Part shown: positions 1 to 13,168 of the stretch, piece by piece | How positions within the stretch are numbered: the stretch's first letter is position 1 | Layout of the letters: every line of letters starts with the position of its first letter | DNA from: Tethya wilhelma | Taxonomy: Eukaryota; Porifera; Demospongiae; Tethyida; Tethyidae | Assembly (NCBI GenBank): GCA_964030475.1 | Contig: CAXIPT010000003.1 | Coordinates: forward strand, 12,048,519-12,112,518 | DNA length: 64,000 nucleotides | Direction: 5' to 3' | Notes under the pieces: model-generated | The model's database searches: none | The model's input: only the letters and a program-made list of their open reading frames with translations | Told to the model about the DNA's origin: nothing | Translations under genes and position numbers: made by a program

Positions 1-39
1 TATCACATAAATAGATGATCTGTTTTCCTCTCTACTTAC

Positions 40-3000
40 ATTTCTCGGCTCCCTCATGTTCACTGGCGTCACAGCCGCAGTAGCCACACTCTGTGTAGCT
101 GTTCTCATCCTCCGACTGATACTCTTCGCAGTCGCCACACTTGCACTTGCCCAGTGGAATGATCTTGACATGCTCAGCGGGGGTGTGGTTACAGTACTCA
201 CATCTGAACCTACTGGGAGAATCAGAGGAGGGCGCTCTGTACTCCTCACACTCACATCCTAACCAGTTGCATTTGCCTCTCTGAATCCCTTGAATGTTCT
301 CTTGTCTAGCAGGTGAAGTCAATTTTGGTGATACATGTATTCCAGTGAAGAGGGGGGCTCTATACTCCTTATAGTCATTCAGAATGACGGGTTTAATTAT
401 AAACAGAACAACATCTTTCTCCTCTCCTGCAGCTTGTTGTAGTGTCCTTGTTAGTTTTCCCTTAAAGTTCTGAGCACAGACACTCCAGTTATCTCTTGAC
501 TTTGTTGCCATGGTGATAAGAGGTCCATAGTCCTTTGCCACTACACACATTGCTCTGATGATATCTCCATTCCTTAAACCAGCTTGGTGAGCTGGAAACG
601 CTTGCTTACACTCACTGATACGAATCTAAAAATACATAATCAATAGGCATACATAATACAGTAGTAGTATTAGTGAGCTGATACAGTAGGTTTGCCTGGG
701 CTAACACAATCACCTCATCATTTAATGACATTCCATACTCCTTTTCATCATGAAACAATGGAGGTCTCAAGGCAAATGCATGTGTAATTATAGGACCAAG
801 CTCCTCTTTGACTGGATAATGAGCATGAGAGTGTGAACATTGTCCATTATCTAACACAGAAGATACCTTTATTAATTTTACTGACCATCTTTGATTTTCT
901 TGGCAATTGGTGGCAGGGCAATTGATCGATCAATAACAAAACTGACTATGGCTGCTGTAGAAGACACCATCCTGTTGAACTGTTCCTGTGTAGGTACTGA
1001 GTCATCCTGTACAACTGGCTTGTCATTTACAGCAAGAACAACATCCAGAAGTCGCAGTTTATCAGATTGTTGACCAGAAACAAGTGTATAGGCACTGCTG
1101 CAAACAGCCACTCCAGTTATCAAGAACTGTATAGAATAGACCTTACCCATAGCCGGGCGCGCCTCCACTTGGCGGCAGAATTTGAGCTAATGTGGGAGGT
1201 GGCTCAATCAGAGATGGCTGCCTTCACTTAGTTTTTTGAGCGGGTTAGTTACCACAACATAACGTATGACAGTTGCCAGTGTATGGTTGAAGCTTGCTTC
1301 TATGGAAATTTATCTTTCTGTCGAATTCTGTTGTGAAACACTACACCCAGGAGCTGAATTGTAAATATCCTTGCTCGTGAACACATAAATCTACAGCGTT
1401 TGACAACAATTTTCTCCACTTGTGTGTTTTTCATGCTATCTCTAGGTGGTGTCAGTAGCTCCCTGTACATGAGCTGCAACTAGGATCTGGGCTGCAACAC
1501 GGGTACATTGGTTTTAACCTGCTTGACAACCGACACAGTCCCACCCCTTGGTGACCCTACCATCAATACATCAACTTTGGAGTTGAAATTGAACCATCCC
1601 ACACTGATACTGACCGCCATCACTGTGATCAAAATAAATATACTGTTGCTACTTATACCTAAACGCAATAAACTTATCGTTTAGCAATGTGCTACGTTCC
1701 CAAGACTGATGGTAAACGGTCTCCAAAGCCTGCTGGGTGGAGCTTGTGAGAATCTCCGGCGCTTTTACCATAGTCATTTAGGCAGAATTCGACAGAAAAG
1801 ATAAATTTCCATAGAAGTAAGCTTCAACCATACACTGGCAACTGTCATACGTTATGTTGTGGTAACTAACCCGCTCAAAAAACTAAGTGAAGGCAGCCAT
1901 CTCTGATTGAGCCACCTCCCACGTTGGTTCAAATTCTGCCGCCAAGTGGAGGCGCGCGCGGCTATGGGTAAGGTCTATTGGCAGAGTTGGAAACAATAAC
2001 AGCACATAACCTTAGTCTCAACCCCAGACCCCTCCCTTAGCTTGTTGTACAAGAAGCAGAGTGAAACTTGGGAACGAGGCTAACATAACCTAGGAACAGA
2101 ATATAACTTACTCCCAGGTTTCCACTGTCATCAGTGATCATCTTTTCATCAACCACTATACCAATGGAGTGGACTTCAGGGCGTTTTTTCACAATGACTT
2201 GGAAATTTTTTTCTAATATCATTAGGATATGGCAAGAATGAAATTAATGTGTTGCTGGAAAAAACAAAAAACTAGTACTTACGTGTTGTACGTCTTGTTG
2301 GTAATTTCTTAGACTTTGAGGTACAAACTGTAGACACACTTGGAGATATTGAAATTTGAGTCTTTTTTGATTCCAAATGATTGTCCTCTTCACAGTTGGA
2401 CTTTTTTTCTAGTGGAGAAATACATTTTAGAGACATGGAAATAAATTTCGAGACTGCTTACTTCTCCCAGAAACTCTCTCAGGTGACTTCTTCTGTGTTT
2501 CCATGGTAACCAGAAATTGGGATTGATCATCTACAGGGGGTGTGGCCAAAGTGTCAGCAAATGTAGCAGTAATGGCCTGCTGATCTTGGAGGTCTTGTTG
2601 CAGCTTGACTTGAAGCCCTGGTAGCAAGTGATACACTTCCTGGCTGTCACTACCCCCAGCAATCTGAGACGCTAGATACATAATTTATGGAATTATACGC
2701 ATTAGCTACAATAACTATGTAACTGTCACATGAATACAGCTATATACCTTTATTTGGTGATTTGTGTCCAACACTGTCTGGTTCTGGTAGGTTGGGTTTG
2801 TGTTCGATCTTTTTTGCTTGACTGGAGCCTTGTAATTTCAACAATTGCTGTTTGAATGCCACGTGTTCAATTTTTATTTCACTCATTTCATCTTGTAACT
2901 TGCAATGCAGTCTCTGTAGTTTGTTGTGACTACTTTGAAGAATGGCATGCTTGGTTTTTACCACTTCATTTTCACTCTCCAATTTGTTCACTTTTTCTTG

Positions 3001-3807
3001 AAGTTCTGTTAGCAATCCACTTTGTCTGGCTACTAGTTTAGAGTAGCTGGCTGTTTGTAGAGACATGTGAGTGGCCATATCTTCTTTTAGATGAGCTTGC
3101 ATATCTTTACGAGGTAGCTTCACATCACATCCAACATGGTGGAAGTCACAGGCAATAACTGTCTCAGTACAGTCTTTAGTGACATGGTTCTCAAGATCCT
3201 GACGTTGAGGGAATGTACCACACTCATTGGGACATCTTACTGGGTGGTAGCCACACACAGGCCAGTGATTGTTGATGACATCTTCATAGTGAGACTCATA
3301 GCTGTGACAATACTCACAGCTGAATGGACGTTTGTCACAGTGTTCAATTTGATGGAACCCAATTCTTAGTCGTTTGATCAACTGAGAGCAGTAGATACAC
3401 TCAATCTCACTGTAGTCACACCCCTCTAGCTGTTTGTCAGGTTGTGGAGACAAATTGAGGTGATTGTCAAGCTGGCCTAGCTCCCCCTTCCACTCACAAC
3501 CTTCCTGTTTGTGTGAGCAGTAGACTTGAAACCCATAGAGAGAGCGTTGAAGTCCTTTGTTGTAGAAAATAACAAAGTCCTTTACATTACACATTGGACA
3601 AGGCTTGTTGTCAGTTTTGATTCTCTCAATACAAACTTTACAGAAGCTGTTTCCACAGCAAGGAGCTTGGTAGGGCTCTCGAAGGATTTGTAGACACAGA
3701 GGACACTCTGACTGGATAGCATCAGGTGGATTGTTAACAAACTCACAGGAAAATCCTATCTTCTGATAGGAAAATCCAAGTCTGACAGTAGGTGTGACTG
3801 TGCCCAA
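40..3807 (-). CDS. RING-TRAF zinc finger / double PDZ / GKC-module fusion protein (3' end outside window)
   Basis: Seven exons join in phase: 3807-2748, 2671-2462, 2408-2283, 2212-2112, 1126-886, 811-714, 625-40, giving at least 807 residues; a GTAAGT donor at 39 shows that more exons lie to the left. Residues about 35-73 form a RING (C-P-x-C...C-C-G-N-S-F-C...C-P-M-C), with Asn where RINGs usually have His. TRAF-type zinc fingers follow (about 95-245), then a coiled coil (about 262-330). There is no MATH domain. Exons 4-6 encode a first PDZ-like domain, and exon 7 a second with the F-P-A-H-Q-A-G-L-R-x-G-D loop of PDZ domains. Exon 7 then reads straight into two GKC modules almost identical to the first exon of the gene at 24044. 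Likely a ubiquitin-ligase-type adaptor by family; the substrate is unknown. The linker exons match the PDZ gene at 18728-20762, but the FCG module present there is missing. Confidence 0.8.
1135..1979. mobile_element. Foldback / long-TIR MITE inside intron 4 of the RING-TRAF-PDZ gene
   Basis: The arms 1135-1330 and 1783-1979 are near-perfect inverted copies about 196 bp long, ending in AATAGACCTTACCCATAGCC. The 450-bp core has no credible reading frame. The paralogous intron at about 19470-19530 lacks the element, so this is an insertion. I see no clear target-site duplication. Confidence 0.85.
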
Positions 3808-4843
3808 AGGTACTCCAATACAATTCTGATCATTAGATTCTGAAGTTGAGCTCTTTTATAATATTATTGAAAAAAAAGACAAAACTTAAAGATTGTGAAA
3901 TGACCTAGCCTTATACTCAGGCCTTCCCCATAAAATATATATGGGGAGAAAAGAGGAAAAGGCCTGGTAAAACTTCTCACGTGCCTTACATCAAAAATCT
4001 TGTTCGCGAAATGTGTGGGTGACACTAACCTCACATCTTTGTAGGGAAAAGAACAAGCTAGGTTTTTATCGTCAACAACTAACTTTCTATTCATAACTTG
4101 CTGACTTAGCAGAACCAGGAACATTGCCAATTTTCACCAGACCCTCTTTTCCTCGGAGAGGGGAGGGGTCTGAGCACAAGACTAGGGAAGGCCTGGTAAA
4201 ACTTCTCCCATGACAACAGAAAGGTAGACGAGTGGTAGACATGTAATCATTGAGCGTGGGTGGAAGGCATAGTCCAATGTGCAACAAACGACACAATATA
4301 GAGCTATTTTTGGTAAGTATAGCCAAGCACCTAGCCTTTTCAATATCAGCTGTACCTTCAAAATTCCCTTTTTTGCTCTGACATAAGAAAAAACTTAGCT
4401 TAATACTCTTGCTGTCTGATCACAAGCATGTGAAGAGCTGCAACCTGATTGGCTTACCTACATTGGGACCAACATACCTGCAGTTGAAAAGTCACATGAC
4501 ACATGCATTCTGCAATCTGCATAAATGGAAAGCTCAAATTCCTTTCCCAGAATCATGAAATCGTCATATTTCACTAGATTCCTTTTTTCCTCACGTGCGA
4601 GGGAGAGGTCCGAGCACAAGACTAAGTCTTTCCCAGCTAAACTTTGCAATTCACAAAATCGTATAAAATACACGCCGAGGAAGGCCTGGGAATGAGGCTA
4701 ACAATGACTATTACTGTAACTAAAATTAGATAAACAGTGCGTAAGCCACGCCTACGTGTTATTATGGACATTGAATATACCTAATAATCATAGGCACACA
4801 AACAGTCATGCATCCAGTGAAATTATCATGCAAGAAAATATGT
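3808..4843. other. Intergenic stretch with degraded dispersed repeats, no gene
   Basis: No supported coding region. Several related fragments recur, built around 'GAGCACAAGACTA', 'GGCCTGGTAAAACTTCT' and 'GGAACGAGGCTAAC' (about 3920-3990, 4140-4215, 4575-4700). Similar pieces occur near 2070 and 14735. They look like remnants of a dispersed element family. Confidence 0.5.
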
Positions 4844-6621
4844 TTATACCTGTTGATCATCATAGATGCACTCCTCTCCAACCATCAGTTTCAATACATT
4901 GTACGATCGAAAGAATTTACAGAGTTCATCTCTGTTGAACTGGACTGATTTGGGCACAGACAACACCAGAGCTATGCTGTTGAATTTGAGACCATTCATT
5001 TTGGGAAGGAGTCGCAGGAAAGAAAACCTTTTTGAAAATTTGAACCGAACTTCCTCGAGGTCAGCCAGTGTCTTCTCATACCACTCGTCTCCAAGTGTTG
5101 CTACAATAGGAATGTAGTCTTCATCATCAAGGTTGACACTTCTCTCACCAATGTAGTCGGGTATTTTGACTTTTTTACGAAATATTGAAAGCTCTGTCAC
5201 ATACCTACTCATCTGGTCCACAATCTCAGAGTCCTTGGGAATAAAACGACTGACAAGGTAACACAACAGATCAGGATGGAGATAATCCCAGAAGTACTTC
5301 AGAATTCGAAACAGCTCCCTGACTGTCTGGGTCCTCAAGATTTGTGATTCTTTGCTCTCGAACAGTTGGCCAAATGGAGCCATCAAGTTCACAGGCAGGT
5401 GACATAAATAGCGTTGAAGTTTTTCGAGGGGTATGTATTTCTCAAAGTACAGTTCGACATTAACCACAATATCCAGAAAGATACTCTCAATTTCTTCAAT
5501 TGTTCCCAAAATCCCAGGAGATGGTTTAGGAGCGACAGAAAAGGGGGCTGAACTAGGACTGATTAACTGTTTGGGTGGCATGGCTAGAAATTGTAGTACT
5601 AACAGTGACATGCAGCTGTGCTACATAAAAAGTACAAGCCTAATTTGCATCTCATTAATATGCAAAATTTTGTAATGTAACAATGGCAGAGCAAGCAAAA
5701 CTTCACTAACTTTAGCTCCGTTTGGCGGAACGAGTGCCAGAGTTCAAGGTCCATTGATTGAGGAAGTCATAAGTTCAACTCTTCCTGTTTAGTAATTTAG
5801 GGCGCAAATTTGCAAAACTAGTGAAAAATCGAAATGCTGGATAAAAAGATATAGGTACTTCCTGTTCTAAAGTACAGAAGCAATACTGTGCGATCGCGTT
5901 TTTGATATGCTCGACATTTGGCCATTTGGCGGAGAAACCGCCAGCCTCCTGGACTTGAAAAGCTTGCTGTAAGTTACCCAAAAGGTTGAATTAACGGTAT
6001 TTAGGGCGCAAATTTTTCTAGAGTGTCTTGTTAGCTTGCAATCTGAAGACTAAAATGCATTCAGTATCACTTTTAGTACTTAGCTACTGAGCAGCTGCCT
6101 GATGCATGTAGGCTCATCAATAATTCATATGTCACTACATTTCTAGCCATGGTGCCATTGGTACCAAAGAGGCAGATTCATGTTTAATCTTTTGCTGCAT
6201 ACCTGCTAGGAATAAAAAAAATCAATTAAAATCTTTAATTTGTACAAAATAGAACTAAAACTATCTTACCTTGTTTTGATGTCTCCAGTAACTGGCACAC
6301 TTTACAAGCCAGGTTTGCTCTACTGATGTTTACCAGTGCTTCCAGGAGTTTCCTGTAAGTAGCTTTGAAAGCACAGGTTTCTTTCCATTTCATTAAAGCA
6401 TTCTCTCTCCTTACTTCTTGGCTCCTATTGTCTTCTTTGATGGCATTGATCTGCTGTGTACTGAGACCGAGATGAGAGGCAAGTAGCTCCCACGATTCCA
6501 GCAAGAGGGCTATCTCTTTGATGTGCTCATCAGTACACTGTTTATCTAGAGAGCCCAGAGGCAAGTTGTATTCATTCTCAAGTTCAGCAACTGTAACTGC
6601 ACGGTCACCAAGCATTGCCAT
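4844..6621 (-). CDS. Death-domain protein
   Basis: Two exons, 6621-6270 and 5583-4844, join in phase 1 to give about 363 residues. Exon 1 holds a death-fold domain (about residues 28-117) with the W-E-x-L-A-S-H-L-G-L and A-L-x-K-W-K-E motifs common in sponge death-domain proteins. Exon 2 encodes about 245 residues with no enzyme motif; its C-terminal half recalls a conserved region that I associate with sponge death-domain proteins (recollection, not checked). The reading frame ends GTA-TAA directly after CAACAG, which also looks like a splice donor (CAACAG|GTATAA), so a further 3' exon is possible. Likely an intracellular signalling adaptor. It lies beside the RING-TRAF gene on the same strand, with the transposon immediately upstream. 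Confidence 0.7.
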
Positions 6622-6661
6622 TTTTTTTCAAAAATTATAGTGTATTTAGATCACATGACAG

Positions 6662-6986
6662 TAGAGTAATTGATCAATTATCAGCCAACGTCAATATTCG
6701 GCCGCTCTCCTGACTAGCTAAGAGACTAAAAGCGACAGCTCTATATATCCACAGATACAACTAGTCCTAGTTAACATGTACAAGTGGCAAGCCTAGCAGT
6801 AGTCCTTTACCTGAGAATTGAGAGCGATTTGAAGGTGATTTTCGGATATACGTATGTTCAGACAACCTGATCTATTCCCGACAACCAAAAAAAAGATGCT
6901 GGAGCGATGATCTAGCAAGGCCAACAGGCTCACAAACTGTTCAGAAATTTCAGCTACACACTGGTCCACTGTTACTAAGGTCAAAG
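6662..6986 (+). repeat. Left terminal inverted repeat of the pogo-like transposon
   Basis: 325 bases matching the reverse complement of 13169-13493. The match stops at 6986, exactly where the nested element begins. Confidence 0.9.
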
Positions 6987-7797
6987 CATAGATATTAGAG
7001 ACTACGTACCCGGGATTGGAAACGCCCATATGCTCTAATGTAAATTTCACGAACCACGCGTGTTGCACTTTTGGGCATTTTTTGGCAGCTGCCACAATTT
7101 GTAAATCTTTGATGCCGTCCCAAGAAAGGAGTGAAATCCAGAACAGAAGCGGCGCTTTTGCTACAGCTAAGATTTTATTGAAACAGGTAAGAATATGCTT
7201 ACTTGGTACTGAAATAATAAAAGTGCAAGTACACTAAGATTGAGTAGATTAGTGTTTGAGGTCATACAGTACTGTCAAACAGCATGCACTTGAGTTCGTC
7301 TTTATTTTTTATTCCAAATTGGCAGGATGGGACACACACATCACCTATCTCTGGTGATAAGAACTTTGCACCCGGTAAACCAAAGCTAAGCTGCAGTCTC
7401 TGATGCCACAGTCCAGGTACATTCTACAGGAACTCTGCCACTTCAAGTTTCCTAGTTCTTTGTCACTTTCAGTCTCTATTCTCTGATCTGTGATTGAATC
7501 TGTCATCATAATTGCTCTACCTTGCAGTGTTGAAGTTTATGATGTAATTCTTATTGTATATTCTTATACATGAACAATAATGACATGTTATTGGAAACAT
7601 TATGACTGTGATAATGCTGCCAACTCGGCCACTAGCACTATCCATACTCAAGCAGGTGCAGTTTGCTTTTCCAGTCCAAAACTTCTGCAAGTCTCTGGAA
7701 AAATTTTTCAGTTATTCTATTTAACGCGCAGCAAAGCGCAACACGCGTGGATTGTTAATTTCCCTGCGTTTCCAATCCCTAGTCTCTAATATCTATG
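6987..7797. repeat. Possible nested short inverted-repeat element
   Basis: The first bases (CATAGATATTAGAGACTA) and roughly 80 bases after them recur inverted at about 7725-7797, ending AATATCTATG. No coding potential is seen. It may have replaced part of the inner end of the larger element. Confidence 0.5.
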
Positions 7798-7885
7798 GTG
7801 CAACATGAACTAACGTACATAAATTTTTAATACCAACAATAATATGAATTGTGTTGCGTTGTGTCCTAGAATATTATAACTAATG

Positions 7886-10800
7886 TTACTGACAACAAAT
7901 AAAGTTACAGTCTTCATTCTTTGCAATATGATAAGGCAACCCCACACATTTGCAGTGGTACCAGGAAGAACAAGTACTACATTGGACCCAATCTTCACCT
8001 TTAGGGTTTAAACAGCGCCGTGTCAAGCAGGCAACTATATAGAAACAAATATGAATATGCATGTACTTACGTGTAAAGTAACACATGTACATGTACCAGA
8101 AATGCCCAACAGTACTTACTCTTTGAGACAGGTGGTTTAAAGCGTTTAACTTTAATGCCTGCAAGATAAAAAGGGTGTGTGTGTGTGCGTGTGCGTGTCT
8201 TTGTCACATGTTTGTACTTCGATTTCTTACGAAAAGACTTAAATTAGTTGTATTCTCGACGACACTAGTACCAGTATAGGTGATTCACTTACCATTAAGT
8301 GTGGAAGTGGCCTCCAAGTCAGTCACATCAATTACAGTACTAGTACTCTTGATTGCAGCACTCTTGGTTCCAGTTGGTCCACCTGATCTGAGCTTCCTCA
8401 AGCTCCCTCCCTCTATAGGAACAGATATCCGGTAACATAACGTATAGCATTAATATCAAATATTTTCTTACTAGGAGCTGTGGACCCCTTCTTCTTAACT
8501 GGAACATCTGGATGCTTCACCTCTTCTAAAAAAATATAGAGTATACTTCAATACAAGCTGGGCACAGCAAGTTGATTCTAATTAAAACACACCACTTACC
8601 ATTAAGTGTGGAATTCAAGGTGGCCTCTAAGTCCGTCACATCAGTAACAGTACTCTTGGCTGCAGCACTCCTGGTTCCAGTTGGTCCACCCGACCTGAGT
8701 TTCCTCAAGCTCGCTCCCTCTATAGGAACATATGAGCATACAAGTCGGGTAACATAACCTAGTACTGGATAGTCAAACTTTTTCTTACTAGGAGCTGTGG
8801 ACCCCTTCTTTTTAACTGAAACGTCTGGCTTCACCCCTTATGAATATGCACGTGAATTTAGAGCATGTGTATAGTTACATAATAGTTCACTGTTGACTCC
8901 AATTAAAACACACTTACCATTAGTAGTTGTTGATGTGGCCTCTGACTCAGTCCCACTTTCACTCTCAACAACATTCAGTGTCTTGCTGTTTTCAGTTTGG
9001 TCTTGCTGCTGAATTGAGAGTTGATCGTGAGGAATATCAGAGCCACCTTAAGTAGATCGAGGTGCAATTACAAAAAAGGAAAACAAAAATAACAATAATA
9101 TGAAGGCAAATTGCAAATGTTTCATCTATTTATAATGTAATACCTTGTAAGAGCTCCTTGTGATACATCTGAAGCCATAACAGGTAACGCCCAGTTGGCT
9201 GAAGATCATAACCCTCGTCAACTCTGGTCTCAAATCTTGCCCACTCTGCATCACTGAAGATGGTACGCTCCTCATCTGAATGAAGTCTTGAATTCTCTAC
9301 TACTAGCTCTTCACCAGGATCATCATCTAGACCCATTCCAAGAAGATCATCGTCACTCTCTGAAGTGAAGTAATACTGAAATTCAGTCTCAATTTTAGTA
9401 AATAAAGATGGGGAAACTATTATACATGTAGTACTGACTTCAGTTTTACTGTTTGCTATATAGATTACAGCAAGGCTCTGAACTACGAACACACTGAAAC
9501 ATGTGATTACTGATTAGACAACTACATGCTTCCATAGCGCTTGGTTGAAATTATACAACAGACCCAATATACCGTAGATTGGGAAATTTTCGCCGCTATA
9601 AATTTTCGCGTTTAATTTTCGCCACTTCAACCAATTCGGTAAAAATCACCATACGTTTTAAATTTTCGCCACTCGCGCACATGGCGAAAAAAAATTTTAA
9701 CAGCGAAAATTTCCCGATCTACAGTATACAAGTACAAGTGAATAACTATACTTCATGCACAACACAATAGTTATTTTTTTAAATGATCCCCATGCTATAC
9801 ACACACAATACCTTGTAAGAGCTCTTTGTGATACATCTGAAGCCATAAGAGGTAACGCCCAGTTGGCTGAAGATCATAACCCTCGTCAACTCTGGTCTCA
9901 AATCTTGCCCACTCTGCATCACTGAAGATGGTGACATCTTCATTTCCTAGTATACATTTAGGCTCTTGTAAGAATATATTAACATAATTATTATGTGTAT
10001 ATATACATACTATATACACATAATACTAAGATAATGAAAGTACATACTTGAGAGTGATTTCTTGGATGGCGTCTTGAGCCTTTTTCGTTTTTCCTTCTCT
10101 TCTTGTTTCCTCTTCCTAGCTAGTTCTTTTTCTTCCTTGTTTTTCTGTCGAGCAAGCTCTTCTGCTGCCTTTTTCTGTCTTTTTTCTTCATCTTCTCTGA
10201 TCTTCTCTGCACTCGTTAATACTTTTCCACATTTTTCTTTTGCATTAATCTGTGGATATTTGATTTCAGGCCTTGGCAGATGTGACACTACTTGTGTTAA
10301 GGTCGACCGGTACTGCAAATGAGCAGGGCCCTCAAAGCTTGCATTCAATTCTCCATCAGAATTATCACTATCACTTGGATGAGGCCTTATTCTAGGTGGA
10401 GCAGGGCTATAAGTGGGGATGAATTTGATGCCGTACCTCTCCTCTCGGCTTGGAGATAGAGCAGCAGCTGATGGATTAGGAGGAAACACATTCCGATTAA
10501 ATGGATAAATTCCACAGCATCGGAATCCAGCTACAACATTGGTCATGGACATGGATTTCATCCAGGCTTCGCCAAAAAGCTGAGAGAAATCAAACCTTGT
10601 GACTACTCTTCCAGGGTTCTTCTGAACAAACTCTCTACATTTCTCCCGCCATGCCACATCAGGGGCCCAAAACATCCCTTGTCCAAGGGTTGGGTCAAAT
10701 GGGTAGTGTTAGGGGGAAGGCAAAACAAGATTACTTTCTCTTCCAGTGCTTTGTTTATTACCCGTGGGCAATAGTGTGTTGAGTGGCCATCCATCACCAA

Positions 10801-11703
10801 AAGCAGTGGACGGGCTGCAGGGGCATATGCCAGAAAATGACCGTAAAACCAATCATCAAACAGCTCCATTGTAATCCAGCCACTCTTAGATTGCCCATAT
10901 ACTGTACCAGGTACCTCTCCAAAAGCAAGATTAGGGGTGATTTTTTGCTTAAAGATTACAAGAGGAGGTATGACGTACCCAGAAGCACTGCAGCAAGATA
11001 ATACTGTAATTTGTGACTTGTTTCCGGTAGAAATAGTAGTAGCATGTTTCACTCCTTTAATGGTAATCACTTTTGGTGGCTTCGGATCCAAGGGCATACC
11101 GGTTTCGTCAAGATTAAAAATCTGAGCGGGCTTTTCCATGAGACCATTTTTCTCCATGGTCTCTTCAAGGAGATCAAAGTAACTGTTTAAAATCTCGGGA
11201 GAATCTGCAACAGCTCGGGCATATGAAAGCTGCTCGCCAGCTCTCAGGGTAAGCATGCTGTGCCTCCGCTTAAACGATGACCACCACCCATCACTAACAA
11301 TAGCGTGTGAAACTTCCTTTGAAACTAGAACACTTCTCACAATGGCTAACACTTCTTGTTTAGATTTGGCATACCCAACACTTGCACAGTGGATAAGATA
11401 CTGTACAAGCTCTAATTCTTCAACATCAGTTAGATATGTAGCTGGTCCACTCCTAGCGCCAAAAGGGACTCTACCAGAAGCTCGATCTGCCAAAGTGGAG
11501 CGAGGAACACCATAAGCCTCTGAAGCCCTTCGCAATGACATGCCATTCAAATGAGCTTGATATGCTTTGTGCAGATTTGTCTCTGTCCAATTCTTATAAT
11601 GAGATGGTCGACTAGGAAGAACTTCAAGCACATGATCATCTGTGGCAGCTGTTACATGCCAAGGCCCAACAATACGCTCCTTCAAAGGTCGTTCCATCAA
11701 CAC
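7886..11703 (-). pseudogene. Pogo-type DDE transposase with C-terminal PHD finger, frameshifted
   Basis: The N-terminal part (11703 to about 10660) has a Psq-type helix-turn-helix (residues about 38-80) and a DDE_1 core: F-N-L-D-E-T-G, L-V-M-D-G-H-S-T-H-Y and T-Q-P-L-D-K-G-C-F-G-P carry the three acidic residues. Just after this last motif the frame shifts by one base (about 10655-10665). It resumes with A-W-R-E-K-C-R-E-F and runs to about 10048 through a Lys/Glu-rich tail. Apparent small downstream exons follow; two families are duplicated in tandem (about 9975-9815 with 9375-9142, and about 8715-8600 with 8410-8295). The last exon, 8034-7886, encodes a C4HC3 PHD finger (W-V-Q-C-S-T-C-S-S-W-Y-H) and a stop. 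The frameshift suggests an inactive copy or a sequencing error. Confidence 0.75.
9568..9728. repeat. Palindromic MITE of about 160 bp
   Basis: Starts TATACCGTAGATTGGGAAAT and ends with the inverse, GATCTACAGTATA. The inner parts repeat 'AAATTTTCGCC' on both strands. It lies between two transposon-gene exons. Confidence 0.75.
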
Positions 11704-13168
11704 AGATCAATACTCTACAAACAATTTTACACATACAAACTATAAACTAACTAGGTTAAGAGTTATTATATCTTAAGGAAGATATCTTGCTTGTGGAATA
11801 TAGTTTAGTCACTACATAACAATACACTCAAAGTTTGAAAGGAAAAAAAAATCACACCATTTTATCACTGATGCCAGTGATCAGTCTACAGGACGACCTA
11901 CAATTTTCAGTCACACCCGGAAATGAAAATGCACCCGGAAGTGGGATTTTAGATAGGGAAATTTGTATGGGGAAATTTTAAGATGGCCGCCTGAAAAGCT
12001 CCTGAAACAAGTCGACACTACGAGCTATTGTGGGGACTATGGCGACATTTGACTAGTTTTCAAGGTAAAGCAACTTATTTTTACCATGTTTGAGCTTTCT
12101 TTAGCTACCTAACATGAATTTGTAGCATAACTAAGCTTTATTTATACAGGTACTAATGGCAAAAATTTCGATTTTAGCCATTTTCACTAAAAATGGGCAC
12201 TCGGTTCCTGCCATTGAAATGTCTCTAGATTCTATCTACGAGGTATTCAAAGCCTCTTTTACTTGAATTTTGCCACAAGATATTCAACAAAACCTTTTCC
12301 CAGCTTTAGAGACCAAGCAAAATTAGTTAGTTTTACCATTTTTTAAAGCTTTCTGTATCACAGCTCTTGTTTTGCAGGACACTGTATTAAACTGTTTACA
12401 AAAGTACTGTTATATTTCTTACTATTTATGATTGTCACTATTTTTAATGCTTTGTTTTTTTCATTCACCACAGCAGGAACCATCCCCCCTGTTTGATGAT
12501 TATTGAGCTGTGTCATGTTCAGAACAAATGGGCACTAGAATAGAAAGAATCCAGCACAATCAGTTATCATCGATTGATAGGATACATTATGATATTTAAC
12601 ATATTAAATAGTGCAATTGATTTTCTTTGAATAACGAAAGATATTCACAGTGAAAGATTGGAAATTGTTCAATTTTGTCCTTTTCAATTTCTTGGCTCAC
12701 GTGCAAACTTTGTGTGACGTAAAACGTGAATAATAGAATTAGTGCGCAGCTGCCAAGGACTCAGCATTTGTTACACTAAGTAGTCGCAATCTCACTGATG
12801 GAAATTGTGCGAGGGAACACTTCGCTTACGTCATGAAACATGGACTACGAAATGATTGGCATGGAAACCAGAATGCACTGTTTTCCGGCTGTGACTGAAA
12901 ATGTATGGGAAATTGTAGGTCGTAGTGCAGACTGGATGGGCTCAGTGCCCATTTAAAAATAATATTAACGAGATTCTTGACTAACCTTTTGAGAAAGAAG
13001 GCGACTTTGAGTCCAATACACACACAATACGCACAGATAAAGTCTCTCAGAGGGACAGAAAGGCCTTAATACACGTGCCACCGCAAGGATCAATACCTTG
13101 TCTCGATCTCGTGCTGACACGAGATAAAACACGTGGCAACTGGTTGCTGCGCATGCGCCAAAATTGAC
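11704..13168. other. Non-coding interior of the transposon upstream of the transposase
   Basis: No protein gene seen. The segments at 11893-11925 and 12883-12928 are inverted relatives (around CACCCGGAAA and its complement), so a further nested element of about 1 kb may lie here. The transposase promoter and 5' leader are expected in this stretch. Confidence 0.45.

Noticed and set aside
56..262. Plus-strand open frame with hydrophobic residues at the left edge
   Set aside because: It is the antisense of the GKC-module exon; the same antisense frame appears at 23763.
5710..5800. tRNA-like 'GTTCAAG' stretch
   Set aside because: No acceptor stem or anticodon arm could be drawn.
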